A DNA stretch of 64,000 nt, taken from Salimicrobium album (GTDB taxonomy: Bacteria; Bacillota; Bacilli; Bacillales; Halobacillaceae). The DNA is taken from NCBI RefSeq assembly GCF_900107115.1, contig NZ_FNOS01000004.1, positions 186,001 to 250,000 on the forward strand. Reading direction: 5' to 3'. Made by a program: the position numbers and the translations under genes. The notes beneath the pieces are model-generated. The model saw only the letters and a list, made by a program, of their open reading frames with translations, ran no database searches and was not told the DNA's origin. This document shows positions 30,177-39,562 of this stretch, in pieces (position 1 is the first letter of the stretch; the number at the start of each line of letters is the position of its first letter).

Positions 30177-31895
30177 CTATTCAAGACCTGCTTTCTCTTT
30201 CACGAAAGCGACCACGTCTTCAGACGTATTCATGGATAGAAGTTCGTCTTTGAAAGAACTCATTTCCGCTTTGGAAAGCCCGAGGATTTGAGTTCTTGCC
30301 GGAAGGATGGAAGAGGAACTCATGCTGAATTCATCAAGTCCAAGACCGAGAAGAATCGGAATGGCGATTTCATCCCCTGCCATCTCACCGCACATGCCGG
30401 CCCATTTTCCTTCTGCGTGGGCAGCTTCAATGACGTTGTTTACGAGATTGAGGATAGCCGGGTTATAAGGCTGATACAGGTAGGAAACGCGCTCATTCAT
30501 CCGGTCGGCAGCCATCGTGTACTGAATAAGGTCATTCGTACCGATACTGAAAAAGTCGACCTCTTTGGCGAACTGCTTGGCCATTACGGCTGTCGCAGGG
30601 ATTTCCACCATGATACCGACCTCAATGTTGTCCGCAACTTCTTTCCCTTCCCGGATGAGGTATTCTTTCTCTTCGGTCAGAATAGCTTTCGCCTCGCGGA
30701 ATTCGTCGAGCGTTGCAATCATCGGGAACATGATCTTCAGGTTTCCGTGTACGCTCGCCCGCAGCAGTGCCCGGAGCTGAGTACGGAAAATGTCGTCACG
30801 CTCAAGGCAGAGCCGGATAGCACGGAAGCCGAGGAACGGGTTCATTTCATCAGGAAGGTCGAGGTAGTCGAGCTCTTTATCTCCCCCGATGTCGAGTGTA
30901 CGCACTACGACAGGCTTGTCTTCCATCTGCTTCAGTACGGAACTGTAAGCATCAAACTGCTCATCTTCTGTCGGAAGCTGATTTTTGCCCATGTAGAGGA
31001 ACTCGGTCCGGTACAGTCCGATTCCTTCGCCTCCGTTTTCAAGGACACCCGAAACATCATCCGGCGTACCGATATTGGCAGCCAGTTCCACGTGCTCGTT
31101 ATCGCTTGAGACGGTGGTCTCATCTTTCAGTTTTGCCCACTCCTGTTTTTTCTCTTCAAATTCCGAACGCTTCTGTTTGTACGATTCGATCTGCTCATCA
31201 GTAGGGTCGACGATTACGTCACCGCTCAGGCCATCTACAATGACAGTCACACCTTTGTCCGCCTGTTTCGTAATCTCTTTCGTACCGACGACTGCCGGAA
31301 TTTCGAGAGATCTCGCCATAATGGCCGAGTGGGACGTGCGGCCCCCGATATCGGTAGTGAAGCCCTGGACGAACTCTTTGTTCAGTTGAGCGGTATCGGA
31401 AGGTGTAAGATCTTCTGCCACAATGACGACCTGCTCATCGATAAGAGCAGGGTCCGGAAACTCGGCGTCCAGAAGGTGGGCGAGCACGCGCTTAGTAACG
31501 TCATGGATGTCCGCAGCACGTTCTTTCATGTATTCGTTGTCCATGTTTTTGAACATGTCGATGAACATATTGGCCGTTTCATCGAGAGCCGCTTCCGCAT
31601 TGACGCTTTCCGTTCTGATTTTATCTTCCATGGGCTGGATCATTTCAGGGTCGCTGAGTACGAGAAGGTGAGCGGAGAAGATTTCTGCGTGTTCATCTCC
31701 GAGGGACTTCCTCGTGTGTTCTTTAATTTTTTCCAGTTCCGACTTGGAAACCTCCAGAGCGTCGTGGAGACGTGTGATTTCTTCGGCAGGCTCATCCACC
31801 GTCGTTTTGTCATAGGATAGGTCAGGCGCCTCCAGACGGTATGCTTTTGCAATCGCAATACCGCCGGAAGCTGCTATACCCTGAAGTTGTGTCAT
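30177..31895 (-). CDS. ptsI: PTS enzyme I
   Basis: Phosphoenolpyruvate-protein phosphotransferase of 572 residues that autophosphorylates from PEP and phosphorylates HPr His15. [19 protein letters not shown] carries the active-site His, [10 protein letters not shown]-type [12 protein letters not shown] and the PEP-binding signature [13 protein letters not shown] are present. ATG 31895 ([12 protein letters not shown]) follows a GGGGGAG site within the end of ptsH; the eight residues upstream are unsupported. It is 4 bases downstream of the ptsH stop. Confidence 0.97.
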   Translation of the reverse strand: MTQLQGIAASGGIAIAKAYRLEAPDLSYDKTTVDEPAEEITRLHDALEVSKSELEKIKEHTRKSLGDEHAEIFSAHLLVLSDPEMIQPMEDKIRTESVNAEAALDETANMFIDMFKNMDNEYMKERAADIHDVTKRVLAHLLDAEFPDPALIDEQVVIVAEDLTPSDTAQLNKEFVQGFTTDIGGRTSHSAIMARSLEIPAVVGTKEITKQADKGVTVIVDGLSGDVIVDPTDEQIESYKQKRSEFEEKKQEWAKLKDETTVSSDNEHVELAANIGTPDDVSGVLENGGEGIGLYRTEFLYMGKNQLPTEDEQFDAYSSVLKQMEDKPVVVRTLDIGGDKELDYLDLPDEMNPFLGFRAIRLCLERDDIFRTQLRALLRASVHGNLKIMFPMIATLDEFREAKAILTEEKEYLIREGKEVADNIEVGIMVEIPATAVMAKQFAKEVDFFSIGTNDLIQYTMAADRMNERVSYLYQPYNPAILNLVNNVIEAAHAEGKWAGMCGEMAGDEIAIPILLGLGLDEFSMSSSSILPARTQILGLSKAEMSSFKDELLSMNTSEDVVAFVKEKAGLE

Positions 31896-31899
31896 TTCG

Positions 31900-32166
31900 T
31901 TACTCCCCCAAGCCTTCATTTTGCATAGTCTGCGTCAGATGATCGACTGCTTCCTGCTCATCGTCACCTTCTGCTGTAATTTTGATTTCTGCTCCGGCCG
32001 GGATACCGAGACTCATGATTCCCATGATGGACTTCAGGTTCACTGATTTCTCTTTATAGTGAAGATTGATGTCTGATTCGTATTTCCCTGCGTTCTGTAC
32101 AAGTACTGTCGCCGGACGTGCATGCACACCGTCAGCGGATGTGACTTTGAATGTTTTTTCTACCAT
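31900..32166 (-). CDS. ptsH: Phosphocarrier protein HPr
   Basis: An 88-residue HPr. His15 (DGVHARPAT) is phosphorylated by enzyme I and passes phosphate to FruA. Ser46 ([11 protein letters not shown]) is the HprK site. Both are intact, in contrast to Crh. GAGGAGGAAA precedes the ATG. It lies 52 bases after fruA with no terminator between, so it appears to be co-transcribed with the fructose genes rather than with ptsG as in B. subtilis. Confidence 0.97.
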   Translation of the reverse strand: MVEKTFKVTSADGVHARPATVLVQNAGKYESDINLHYKEKSVNLKSIMGIMSLGIPAGAEIKITAEGDDEQEAVDHLTQTMQNEGLGE

Positions 32167-32218
32167 GATAGTTTCCTCCTCAAAAGTGAAAATATATACT
32201 TGTTCTAACTACACTATT

Positions 32219-34114
32219 TTAAGCCTTTCGTACATCCTTTTTCAAGAATCCGAGCATAATTGCCGAAATTATCGAACCGGCCGCGATGGCAAGGATGTAA
32301 AGGGCTGCTTCGGTGAACCCTCCTTCGACGAGACCGATGACGAAAATACCTCCGTGGGGAGCGGTGAGACCGATACCGAAGAGCATGGTGAGCGCTCCGG
32401 CCGCTGCTGATCCGACGACCGCCGAAGGAATCACCCGGGCCGGGTCCGCAGCTGCGAAAGGAATGGCGCCTTCCGTGATGAAGCAGGCCCCGAGAGCGTA
32501 GGCCGTTTTGCCGGCCTCCCGCTCTTCTTTCGTAAATTTATTTTTGAAAAATGTGCTGGCAAGCGCCAGGCTGAGCGGAGGCACCATACCCCCGGCCATC
32601 GCTGCTGCAATAATCGAATAGTTGCCGGCATCAAGAGTGGCAAGGCCGAACGTATACGCTGCTTTGTTAACGGGTCCGCCCATATCAACGGACATCATAC
32701 CGCCTACAATGATGCCGAGTATGGCGACGTTGGCACCGCTCAGTCCCTCAAGCCAGCTTAAGAGACCGGTGTACACACTGGTGAGTGGCGGGTTGATCAG
32801 AAGCATGATCATTCCTGTACCGAAAATGGCAAGTACCGGGTAGAACAGAACCGTCTTCAATCCGTCCAGCCAGGCAGGAAGACCTTCCAGGCTTTTTTTA
32901 ATGCCGAGCGTAAGGTAACCTGCCAGGAAACCGGCGATCAGACCGCCGAGGAAGCCGGAACCGCCATCCGCAGCACCGGACGACACTGCTATATAACCCC
33001 CGACAACCCCTGGTGCGAAACCGGGACGGTCGGCGATGCTTGATGCGATGAAGCCGGCGAGAATCGGGACGAGGAAGAAGAAGGCGTTACCGCCGACGGT
33101 ATCAAGCATTTCTGCAAGCCTATTGTACTGATCACTTTCCGGGTCTGCGGCGTTGATACCGAAGAAAAAGGAGAAAGCTATGAGAATACCTCCGCCTACG
33201 ACGAAAGGAAGCATGTTGGACACACCGTTCATCAGATGTTTGTAAATGCCGGATCGTCCTTTGGAATCTTCTCCGTCTTCTTTTTTGCCGTCGGAGTGAT
33301 GAACAGGAGCATCCTTCTGAAGAGCCCGGTCCAGCAGTTTGTCCGGTTCGTGGATAGCTTTTGCCACCGGTACTTCGATGACATGTTTCCCGTCAAAACC
33401 GCTCATATCAACTTTTGTATCTGCCGCGACGATAATGGCATCAGCACGTTCAATATCATCCGGAGTAAGACGGTTCTTCACTCCGCTTGAGCCGTTCGTC
33501 TGTACCTTGATCGGAATATTTCTCTGCCCGGCTGTATCCTTCAGCTTATCTGCCGCCATGTACGTATGGGCAATTCCTGTCGGACAGGCGGTTACGGCAA
33601 GAATCAGGTTCCCGGAGGTCTCCGTCGCTTCTTCATCTTCTTCGTCTTCTTCGTCTTCTTCCCGTTCCTTCGTATTGATAATTTCCATGACTTCCTCTTC
33701 GGATTCGGCTTTCATAAGGTTTTCCCGGAAATTTGTATCCATCAGAAAGGAAGAAAGACGTGATAGAGCATTCAGGTGAGTGTTATCGGCACTGTCCGTC
33801 GCTGCTATCATAAAGAACAGGTGAGCCGGCTGCCTGTCGAGTGATTCGTATTCGATTCCTTCGCGGGAACGGGCGAAAGCGATGGCCGGTGTCTTTACGG
33901 CTTCTGACTTTGCGTGGGGGATGGCGATCCCGTCTCCCACTCCTGTTGTACTCTGGTCTTCTCTCGCCTGAATAGCTTCGCGGAATCTGTCCCGGTCTTT
34001 CAGACGACCGGCGGTCTCAAGCTTCGCCGTCAGTTCGTCCAGAATTCCTTTTTTATCGGAGGCGTCTGTTGAGAGCAGCATCGTGTCTTTTTTCAAAAGG
34101 TCTGTAATTTTCAT
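32219..34114 (-). CDS. fruA: PTS fructose transporter, EIIABC
   Basis: A 631-residue three-domain permease. EIIA (1-150) contains GIAIPHAKSEAV with the active-site His. An acidic linker of repeated Glu-Asp (about 153-167) follows. EIIB (170-270) carries the phosphorylated Cys in AVTACPTGIAHTYMAA. EIIC (295-631) is membrane-embedded with GGPVNKAAY. It imports fructose as fructose-1-phosphate. It overlaps fruK by 4 bases. Confidence 0.96.
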   Translation of the reverse strand: MKITDLLKKDTMLLSTDASDKKGILDELTAKLETAGRLKDRDRFREAIQAREDQSTTGVGDGIAIPHAKSEAVKTPAIAFARSREGIEYESLDRQPAHLFFMIAATDSADNTHLNALSRLSSFLMDTNFRENLMKAESEEEVMEIINTKEREEDEEDEEDEEATETSGNLILAVTACPTGIAHTYMAADKLKDTAGQRNIPIKVQTNGSSGVKNRLTPDDIERADAIIVAADTKVDMSGFDGKHVIEVPVAKAIHEPDKLLDRALQKDAPVHHSDGKKEDGEDSKGRSGIYKHLMNGVSNMLPFVVGGGILIAFSFFFGINAADPESDQYNRLAEMLDTVGGNAFFFLVPILAGFIASSIADRPGFAPGVVGGYIAVSSGAADGGSGFLGGLIAGFLAGYLTLGIKKSLEGLPAWLDGLKTVLFYPVLAIFGTGMIMLLINPPLTSVYTGLLSWLEGLSGANVAILGIIVGGMMSVDMGGPVNKAAYTFGLATLDAGNYSIIAAAMAGGMVPPLSLALASTFFKNKFTKEEREAGKTAYALGACFITEGAIPFAAADPARVIPSAVVGSAAAGALTMLFGIGLTAPHGGIFVIGLVEGGFTEAALYILAIAAGSIISAIMLGFLKKDVRKA

Positions 34115-35034
34115 CGTCTCTCTCCTTCCTTATATATGTGAATGGAATCGTACAGGGCTTCTGCTTCTTCTTTCGTACACAAATCTTCTCCGAACGCTGT
34201 GGCACTTCCGCAGGCTATGCTCTTTTTGAAAGCCTCTTCGTCTGTGAGATAAACTTCTTTCGCAGCCAGGAATCCGGCAACCATGGAATCACCCGCTCCC
34301 ACAGTGTTGACGACCGGGCCTTCTGGTGCTTCTGCGAACCAGATACCTTCATGATTCGCATATACGGCTCCGTCACCGCCGAGGGAGATGAGAACATTCC
34401 GGCAGCCTTCTTCCACCAGTTTTTCCGCGTAGCGGGCGACGGTCCGATTATCTTCCATCGTTTCCCCGAACAGTTCCTCAAGCTCCTGCCTGTTCGGCTT
34501 GATAAGGTAGGGATGATAGGATAAAAGGTCTTTCAGTGCGCGTCCCGAGGTATCCACGGCCATCGGTACCCCTTTATCTTTCAGGTTCTCCGCTATTTCC
34601 CGGTAGAAATCCTCGGGGAGAGAAGAGGGGACGCTGCCTGCAATTAGTAGAACGTCCTCCGGGGTGAGCGTATGGAGCTGTTCCAGCAGCCGCCCTTTGA
34701 GCGAGTCCGAAAGTTCAGGTCCCGGGCCGTTTATTTCCGATTCCCTTCCGTCTTTCAGTTTCACGTTGATTCTCGTCGGTTCGTCTGTTTCTATAAAAGC
34801 TTCTTTTACTCCCTTTTCTTTGAGGGAGGTTCTGATGAACTCCCCGGTGAACCCTCCGATGAAGCCGAGCGCCGTCGAGGGGACGGACAGATTCGAGAGC
34901 ACCCGGGAAACGTTGATTCCTTTTCCGCCGGGGTAATAAGCCGTTGCTGTAGAACGCGTCAGTCCGCCCGGCTGTAATTTGTCCACGTGCATAATGTAGT
35001 CGATGGAAGGGTTGAGTGTCAGTGTGTAAATCAT
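34111..35034 (-). CDS. fruK: 1-phosphofructokinase
   Basis: PfkB-family kinase of 307 residues that makes fructose-1,6-bisphosphate from fructose-1-phosphate. TLNPSIDYIMHVD at the N terminus, GGKGINVSRVLSNL and the C-terminal NTVGAGDSMVAGFLA (catalytic Asp) identify it. Its product is the effector of CggR and an activator of HprK, both encoded here. It overlaps fruR and fruA by 4 bases each. Confidence 0.96.
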   Translation of the reverse strand: MIYTLTLNPSIDYIMHVDKLQPGGLTRSTATAYYPGGKGINVSRVLSNLSVPSTALGFIGGFTGEFIRTSLKEKGVKEAFIETDEPTRINVKLKDGRESEINGPGPELSDSLKGRLLEQLHTLTPEDVLLIAGSVPSSLPEDFYREIAENLKDKGVPMAVDTSGRALKDLLSYHPYLIKPNRQELEELFGETMEDNRTVARYAEKLVEEGCRNVLISLGGDGAVYANHEGIWFAEAPEGPVVNTVGAGDSMVAGFLAAKEVYLTDEEAFKKSIACGSATAFGEDLCTKEEAEALYDSIHIYKEGERR

Positions 35035-35777
35035 GGAAGCATCACCTCTATGTCTTTGTTATTCTGCATTGCCGTCACGACAGGTCCGGAAGAGTCGGTC
35101 ACCAGTATGGCGTCTTCCGCTCCGGCGAAAGTTATGAAAGTCCTTTCTCCGAACTTGGAATGATCAGCAAGGACGTATCTGTTCATAGACTGATGGAGCA
35201 CTTTTTTCTTAATGGCTGCTTCTTCCGGATCGGGTGTCGTGAGCCCGTCTTCTTCCGTAATCCCGTTGACTCCGAGAAAGCAGCGGTCGAACCGGTACTG
35301 TTTCAGGTTTTCTACAGCATTGGCGCCGACGATGGCCCTGGTTCCCGGCTTGACGAATCCTCCTATGACGTAGGTGGTTATGCCGCGTTCCGCCAGATGG
35401 GGAAGGTGCTCCGGACCATTCGTGACGACGGTGACAGAAGAGTCCAGATAAGGGATCATCAGGGTCGTCGTCGATCCGGCGTCCAGAAAAATAGTTTCTT
35501 TTTTGCTTATTGTTCCCGCAGCAAGGGAAGCTATTATTTTTTTCTGTTCGTGATACTGGGCGGTTTTTTCACTCATCGGCGCTTCTTCCCTGGAAGCTGA
35601 AAGAGAAGATGCGCCTCCATGCACCCGCTTTAAAGCGCCCTGTTGCTCCAGGGCGTCCAGATCTCGTCGTATCGTGGAGTCGGAGGCGTTTGTCCGGTCA
35701 CTCAGTTCCTGGAGACGGACGGTTTTCTTCTCCGCCAGCAGGGACAGGATGAGCTGATGCCTCTCCATAGTAAGCAT
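35031..35777 (-). CDS. fruR: DeoR-family repressor of the fructose operon
   Basis: A 248-residue DeoR regulator. N-terminal helix-turn-helix (residues 19-42, RLQELSDRTNASDSTIRRDL) is followed by LKRVHGGA and a C-terminal sugar-phosphate sensor with DAGSTT and GVNGITEEDG. ATG 35777 is 7 bases after AGGAGG; the longer upstream frame would add 19 residues over the promoter. It is first in fruRKA, and a cluster of ATTCAAAAA repeats upstream is its likely operator. Confidence 0.95.
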   Translation of the reverse strand: MLTMERHQLILSLLAEKKTVRLQELSDRTNASDSTIRRDLDALEQQGALKRVHGGASSLSASREEAPMSEKTAQYHEQKKIIASLAAGTISKKETIFLDAGSTTTLMIPYLDSSVTVVTNGPEHLPHLAERGITTYVIGGFVKPGTRAIVGANAVENLKQYRFDRCFLGVNGITEEDGLTTPDPEEAAIKKKVLHQSMNRYVLADHSKFGERTFITFAGAEDAILVTDSSGPVVTAMQNNKDIEVMLP

Positions 35778-35805
35778 AAGCGTTCCTCCTTTAGTGAATG
35801 ACTTC

Positions 35806-35834
35806 ATTATAAGGGAAGCGTTTGCAACATTCAA
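35806..35834 (-). promoter_or_regulatory. Promoter of fruRKA-ptsHI
   Basis: On the minus strand: TTGAAT (35834-35829), a 17-base spacer and TATAAT (35811-35806). Confidence 0.8.
35813..35827 (-). promoter_or_regulatory. cre-like CcpA site in the fru promoter
   Basis: TTGCAAACGCTTCCC fits the Bacillus cre consensus WTGNAANCGNWNNCW at every defined base except the last, and fills the spacer between -35 and -10. Confidence 0.6.
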
Positions 35835-35893
35835 TCAAAAACAATCGTTTTTGCGCATTTTCATTCAAAAATGTTCAAATATCATTCAAAAAA
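35828..35893 (-). promoter_or_regulatory. Repeated FruR operator candidates
   Basis: Read on plus: CATTCAATCAAAAAC, CATTCAAAAATG, GTTCAAATAT and CATTCAAAAAAC lie within 66 bases, plus the palindrome CAAAAAC-N4-GTTTTTG (35836-35853). T-rich/A-rich direct repeats of this type are usual DeoR-family operators. Confidence 0.55.
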
Positions 35894-35912
35894 CGGCACC
35901 GGTAATTACACC

Positions 35913-35941
35913 TTGTAGGGAAAAAAGATGTATGCTATATT
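35913..35941 (+). promoter_or_regulatory. Promoter of secG
   Basis: TTGTAG (35913-35918), a 17-base spacer and TATATT (35936-35941), divergent from fruR. Confidence 0.7.
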
Positions 35942-35984
35942 TGTTCTAGTCATTTGTCCGTTCCAGGAGGTGCAACAATAAACT

Positions 35985-36218
35985 ATGCAAACACTTACGG
36001 TTTCATTACTTATTATTGATACAATTGCTTTAATTACACTTGTGCTGTTGCAGTCCGGTAAGAGTGCCGGTCTGTCGGGAGCGATTTCCGGCGGAGCCGA
36101 GCAGGTTTTCGGTAAGCAGAAGGCAAGAGGAATAGATAAAGTTCTACACCGTGCCACTATCGTCACCGGTGTCCTGTTCTTCGTGCTGGCATTTATTTCC
36201 GGGTATCTTATAGGATAA
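35985..36218 (+). CDS. secG: Preprotein translocase subunit SecG
   Basis: A 77-residue membrane protein with two helices (residues 3-21 and 56-75). The loop between them has the family signature [18 protein letters not shown]. It is the small third subunit of the SecYEG channel. AGGAGGTG lies 11 bases before the ATG, a slightly long spacing. It heads the secG-estA-rnr-smpB-ssrA series known in B. subtilis. Confidence 0.95.
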   Translation: MQTLTVSLLIIDTIALITLVLLQSGKSAGLSGAISGGAEQVFGKQKARGIDKVLHRATIVTGVLFFVLAFISGYLIG

Positions 36219-36225
36219 TGTTCGT

Positions 36226-36254
36226 AAGCCGCGCCTTGAGCGTGGCTTTTTCGT
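36226..36254 (+). terminator. Terminator of secG
   Basis: AAGCCGCG and CGTGGCTT pair, with one wobble, followed by TTTTCGTTTTT. Confidence 0.7.
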
Positions 36255-36383
36255 TTTTTATTGCGGCACGGTTTCCCCCGGGACGCGGGGGGAGCGTTTC
36301 AGATTGCTGGCAGCAAATGAATGTTTCTGTCAGCTGAATATGGGTAGTACATCAACAGCAAAGAAAAAGGGAGAGAGGAAGTT

Positions 36384-37130
36384 ATGAAAATAAAACCGCC
36401 TGAGCCATTTACATTCGAAGGTGGAGGAGATCGTGCTGTGCTGCTGCTGCACGGCTTTACAGGTAATTCAACAGATGTACGCATGATGGGAAGGTTTCTC
36501 GAAAAGAACGGATATACGACTCATGCCCCTATATACCGGGGGCACGGCAAGGAACTGGAAGCACTGAGCGATGCGACTCCGGACCAGTGGTGGGAAGACG
36601 TACAGAACGGTCTTCAGCACCTGCGGGACCTGGGATATGAAAAGATAGCTGTGGCGGGTCTGTCCCTCGGTGGAGTTTTAGGATTGAAACTCGCATACTG
36701 CGAGAAGATTCAGGGTATTATACCGATGTGTGCCCCGATGTTTTTCGATAACGAAGAACAGCTTAAGCAGGGATTCAGGTTCAAAGCGAAACAATATAAA
36801 CAACTCGAAGAAAAAGACGAAGCAACCATTAAGAAAGAAATGAATGAATTAGAAGAACAATCAAAGGACATGTTCACTCAATTAGGACAGTTCATCAACG
36901 AAGTACACGACCATGTGGACGAGATTTATACTCCCCTCTTTGTGGTCCAGGCTTCGAAGGATGAGATGATCAACACGGAGAGCGCTCCATATATCTATGA
37001 GACGGTGGAATCCGATCACAAAGATATCAAATGGTACGAAAACTCCGGTCACTTCATTACAGTGGATAAGGAAAAAGACGAACTTCAGCAGGACGTACTG
37101 GATTTTCTTAATTCATTGGACTGGTCATAA
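36384..37130 (+). CDS. estA: Carboxylesterase (Est30 type)
   Basis: Alpha/beta hydrolase of 248 residues. Oxyanion strand LLHGFTGNS (21-29), nucleophile Ser94 in GLSLGG, Asp near 193 in QASKDEM and His near 223 in NSGHFITVD form the triad. The closest known relative is the Geobacillus Est30 carboxylesterase; the natural substrate is unknown. Position between secG and rnr is conserved. GAGAGAGGAAG precedes the ATG. Confidence 0.9.
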   Translation: MKIKPPEPFTFEGGGDRAVLLLHGFTGNSTDVRMMGRFLEKNGYTTHAPIYRGHGKELEALSDATPDQWWEDVQNGLQHLRDLGYEKIAVAGLSLGGVLGLKLAYCEKIQGIIPMCAPMFFDNEEQLKQGFRFKAKQYKQLEEKDEATIKKEMNELEEQSKDMFTQLGQFINEVHDHVDEIYTPLFVVQASKDEMINTESAPYIYETVESDHKDIKWYENSGHFITVDKEKDELQQDVLDFLNSLDWS

Positions 37131-37172
37131 GCGAATAGAAGACATGTCCGAATAATGAATAGGAGGACTATT

Positions 37173-39431
37173 ATGTCTGTAGAAAGAAAAAAAATACTTG
37201 ATCATTTCAGAGAATCGGCTTCACGCCCTTTGTCTGTCAATGAACTGGAAGAAGAATTAGGTCTCACCGGAAGTGAAGACCTGAAAGAATTAATGAATGA
37301 ACTGAATGCACTTGAGGAAGAAGGAGATCTCGTCCGTACGAGAAAGAACCGCTTCGGTCTTCCGGAGAAGATGAATCTTATTAAAGGCCGGATACAGATG
37401 AATGCGAAAGGATTCGCCTTTTTGCTTCCGGAGGAGGAAGATAAGGACGACGTCTATCTTCATCATTCCGACCTGAACAGTGCGATGAATAATGATAAGG
37501 TTCTCGTACGCGTCGAAAAACGGCGGGACGACGGGCAGCGCCCGGAAGGAACCGTCATAAGGATTCTTGAACGCGCCCAGGCGAGACTTGTCGGTACCTA
37601 TGATGCGAACGGCAACTTCGGTTTCGTCATCGCTGATGATAAACGGGTACCGAACGATATCTTCATCCCGAAAGGAAAAGAGAATGGAGCGGCTGATGGA
37701 CATAAAGTGATTGTCGAAATCACGAAATTCCCTGAAGGCCGCATGAGCGCCGAAGGGGAAATCACAGAGATTCTCGGACATAAAAACGATCCGGGAATCG
37801 ACATCATTTCCATTATCCATAAGCACGGAATCCAGGTAGATTTTCCGGAAGAAGTGATTCAGCAGGCAACAGATACGCCGGATGAGATAAATGAATCAGA
37901 AATAGAAAATCGTCGCGACCTCCGTTCCGAGCAGATTGTGACCATCGACGGTGCCGATGCGAAAGACCTCGATGATGCCGTCCAGGTGAAGAAACTCGAT
38001 AACGGTAACTATAAGCTCGGCGTCTACATTGCGGACGTTTCCTACTATGTCGATCAGGAATCGCCGATTGATAAGGAGGCAGCGGAGAGAGCTACGTCCG
38101 TCTACCTCGTCGATCGCGTCATTCCGATGATTCCGCACCGTCTGTCGAACGGTATCTGTTCCCTCAATCCTCAGGTGGATCGCCTGACGCTCTCCTGTGA
38201 AATGGAGATAAACGAGGACGGGGAAGTCGTGAACCATGAAATTTTCCAAAGTGTCATCAGAACGGACGAGCGGATGACGTATAAGGATGTAAACGGAATT
38301 CTCGCCGATGGCGACGAAGAACTGAAGAAGCGTTATGAACCATTAGTACCGATGTTCAAAGATATGGAAGACTTAGCGCAGATTCTTCGGGAAAAACGTT
38401 TCGACCGCGGTGCCATCGATTTTGATTTCAAAGAAGCGGGCGTCATCGTGGACGAAGAAGGAAAAGCAAAAGACGTACAGCTACGCGAGAGATCGGTCGG
38501 GGAGAAACTCATCGAAGAGTTTATGCTCGCGGCCAACGAAACGGTAGCCGAGCATTTCCACTGGCTTGATGTTCCGGCGATTTACCGTATCCACCAGGAT
38601 CCGGATTCCGCTAAACTGCAGAACTTTTTCGAGTTCGTTGCAAACCTCGGATATTCGGTGAAAGGGACGTCCGATGATGTACACCCGCAGGCGCTTCAGA
38701 AAGTGCTTGAAGAAGTGAAAGGGACCCAGGAAGACCTCATCATTTCGAAACTGATGCTCCGTTCGATGCAGCAGGCGAAGTATGATCCTTCGAACGTCGG
38801 GCACTTCGGGCTGGCGACGAACTTTTACACACACTTCACATCACCGATCCGCCGGTACCCGGACCTGATCGTGCACCGTCTGATTCGTACGTATATCATT
38901 CAGAAAGATCTGAGCCAGGAAACGACGAAGTACTGGAAAGATCACATGCCTGAGATTGCCCGTCATTCTTCGGAGAAAGAACGTGCATCCGTCGACGCGG
39001 AACGTGAAACGGATGATCTGAAGAAAGCGGAGTATATGCAGGATAAAATCGATGAAGAGTATGAAGGAATCATCAGTTCCGTCACGAGCTTCGGTATGTT
39101 CGTGGAACTGCCTAATACGGTGGAAGGACTGGTACACGTCAGTACGCTGACGGATGACTACTACAACTTCATGGAGAAACAGTATGCCCTCATCGGTGAA
39201 CGTACGGCGAATATGTACCGGATCGGGGACGAAGTGAAAGTGAAAGTCGTCAACGTCAATCTCGATGAAAAAGTCATCGACTTCGAAATCGTAGGTATGA
39301 AGCCGAAAAGTGATAAGAAGCAGCGCCGGGAACAGCCGAAACAGATCAAGGCCAGCGCCAAGAAGAAAAAGAAACAAAAAGGGAACAAGCCATTTTACAG
39401 AAATAAAGGAGTTCCTAAAAAGAAAAAGTAG
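37173..39431 (+). CDS. rnr: Ribonuclease R
   Basis: 3'-5' exoribonuclease of 752 residues. Order: N-terminal winged helix (1-65), two cold-shock-like OB domains, RNB catalytic domain (about 245-575) with [15 protein letters not shown] metal-binding Asp residues, S1 domain (about 630-710) and a Lys-rich tail. In bacteria it degrades structured RNA and non-stop mRNA released by tmRNA/SmpB, which lie just downstream. ATG 37173 is 6 bases after AGGAGG. Confidence 0.97.
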   Translation: MSVERKKILDHFRESASRPLSVNELEEELGLTGSEDLKELMNELNALEEEGDLVRTRKNRFGLPEKMNLIKGRIQMNAKGFAFLLPEEEDKDDVYLHHSDLNSAMNNDKVLVRVEKRRDDGQRPEGTVIRILERAQARLVGTYDANGNFGFVIADDKRVPNDIFIPKGKENGAADGHKVIVEITKFPEGRMSAEGEITEILGHKNDPGIDIISIIHKHGIQVDFPEEVIQQATDTPDEINESEIENRRDLRSEQIVTIDGADAKDLDDAVQVKKLDNGNYKLGVYIADVSYYVDQESPIDKEAAERATSVYLVDRVIPMIPHRLSNGICSLNPQVDRLTLSCEMEINEDGEVVNHEIFQSVIRTDERMTYKDVNGILADGDEELKKRYEPLVPMFKDMEDLAQILREKRFDRGAIDFDFKEAGVIVDEEGKAKDVQLRERSVGEKLIEEFMLAANETVAEHFHWLDVPAIYRIHQDPDSAKLQNFFEFVANLGYSVKGTSDDVHPQALQKVLEEVKGTQEDLIISKLMLRSMQQAKYDPSNVGHFGLATNFYTHFTSPIRRYPDLIVHRLIRTYIIQKDLSQETTKYWKDHMPEIARHSSEKERASVDAERETDDLKKAEYMQDKIDEEYEGIISSVTSFGMFVELPNTVEGLVHVSTLTDDYYNFMEKQYALIGERTANMYRIGDEVKVKVVNVNLDEKVIDFEIVGMKPKSDKKQRREQPKQIKASAKKKKKQKGNKPFYRNKGVPKKKK

Positions 39432-39439
39432 GCACATGA

Positions 39440-39536
39440 AAAAAACACGCCGTTTTCCGCGGGCACGGTCTGGCGGGGGTCTGGTCAATTGGCCCCCCGG
39501 CTCGTGCTGTTTCCGCAGGAACCGTCGTGTTTTTCT
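39440..39536. terminator. Long inverted structure after rnr
   Basis: AAAAACACGCCG (39441-39452) pairs with CGTCGTGTTTTT (about 39523-39534). Inside, GCACG pairs with CGTGC and CGGGGG with CCCCCCG. Two near-identical TTTCCGCGG / TTTCCGCAGG segments are also enclosed. It probably terminates rnr on plus and the GNAT gene on minus. It is unusually long for a terminator. Confidence 0.65.
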
Positions 39537-39562
39537 TCTGCATTGCCAAAAAGAGTATCTGA

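Noticed and set aside
33600-33665. TCTTCG-type microsatellite
   Set aside because: It encodes the acidic Glu-Asp linker between EIIA and EIIB of FruA and needs no separate explanation.
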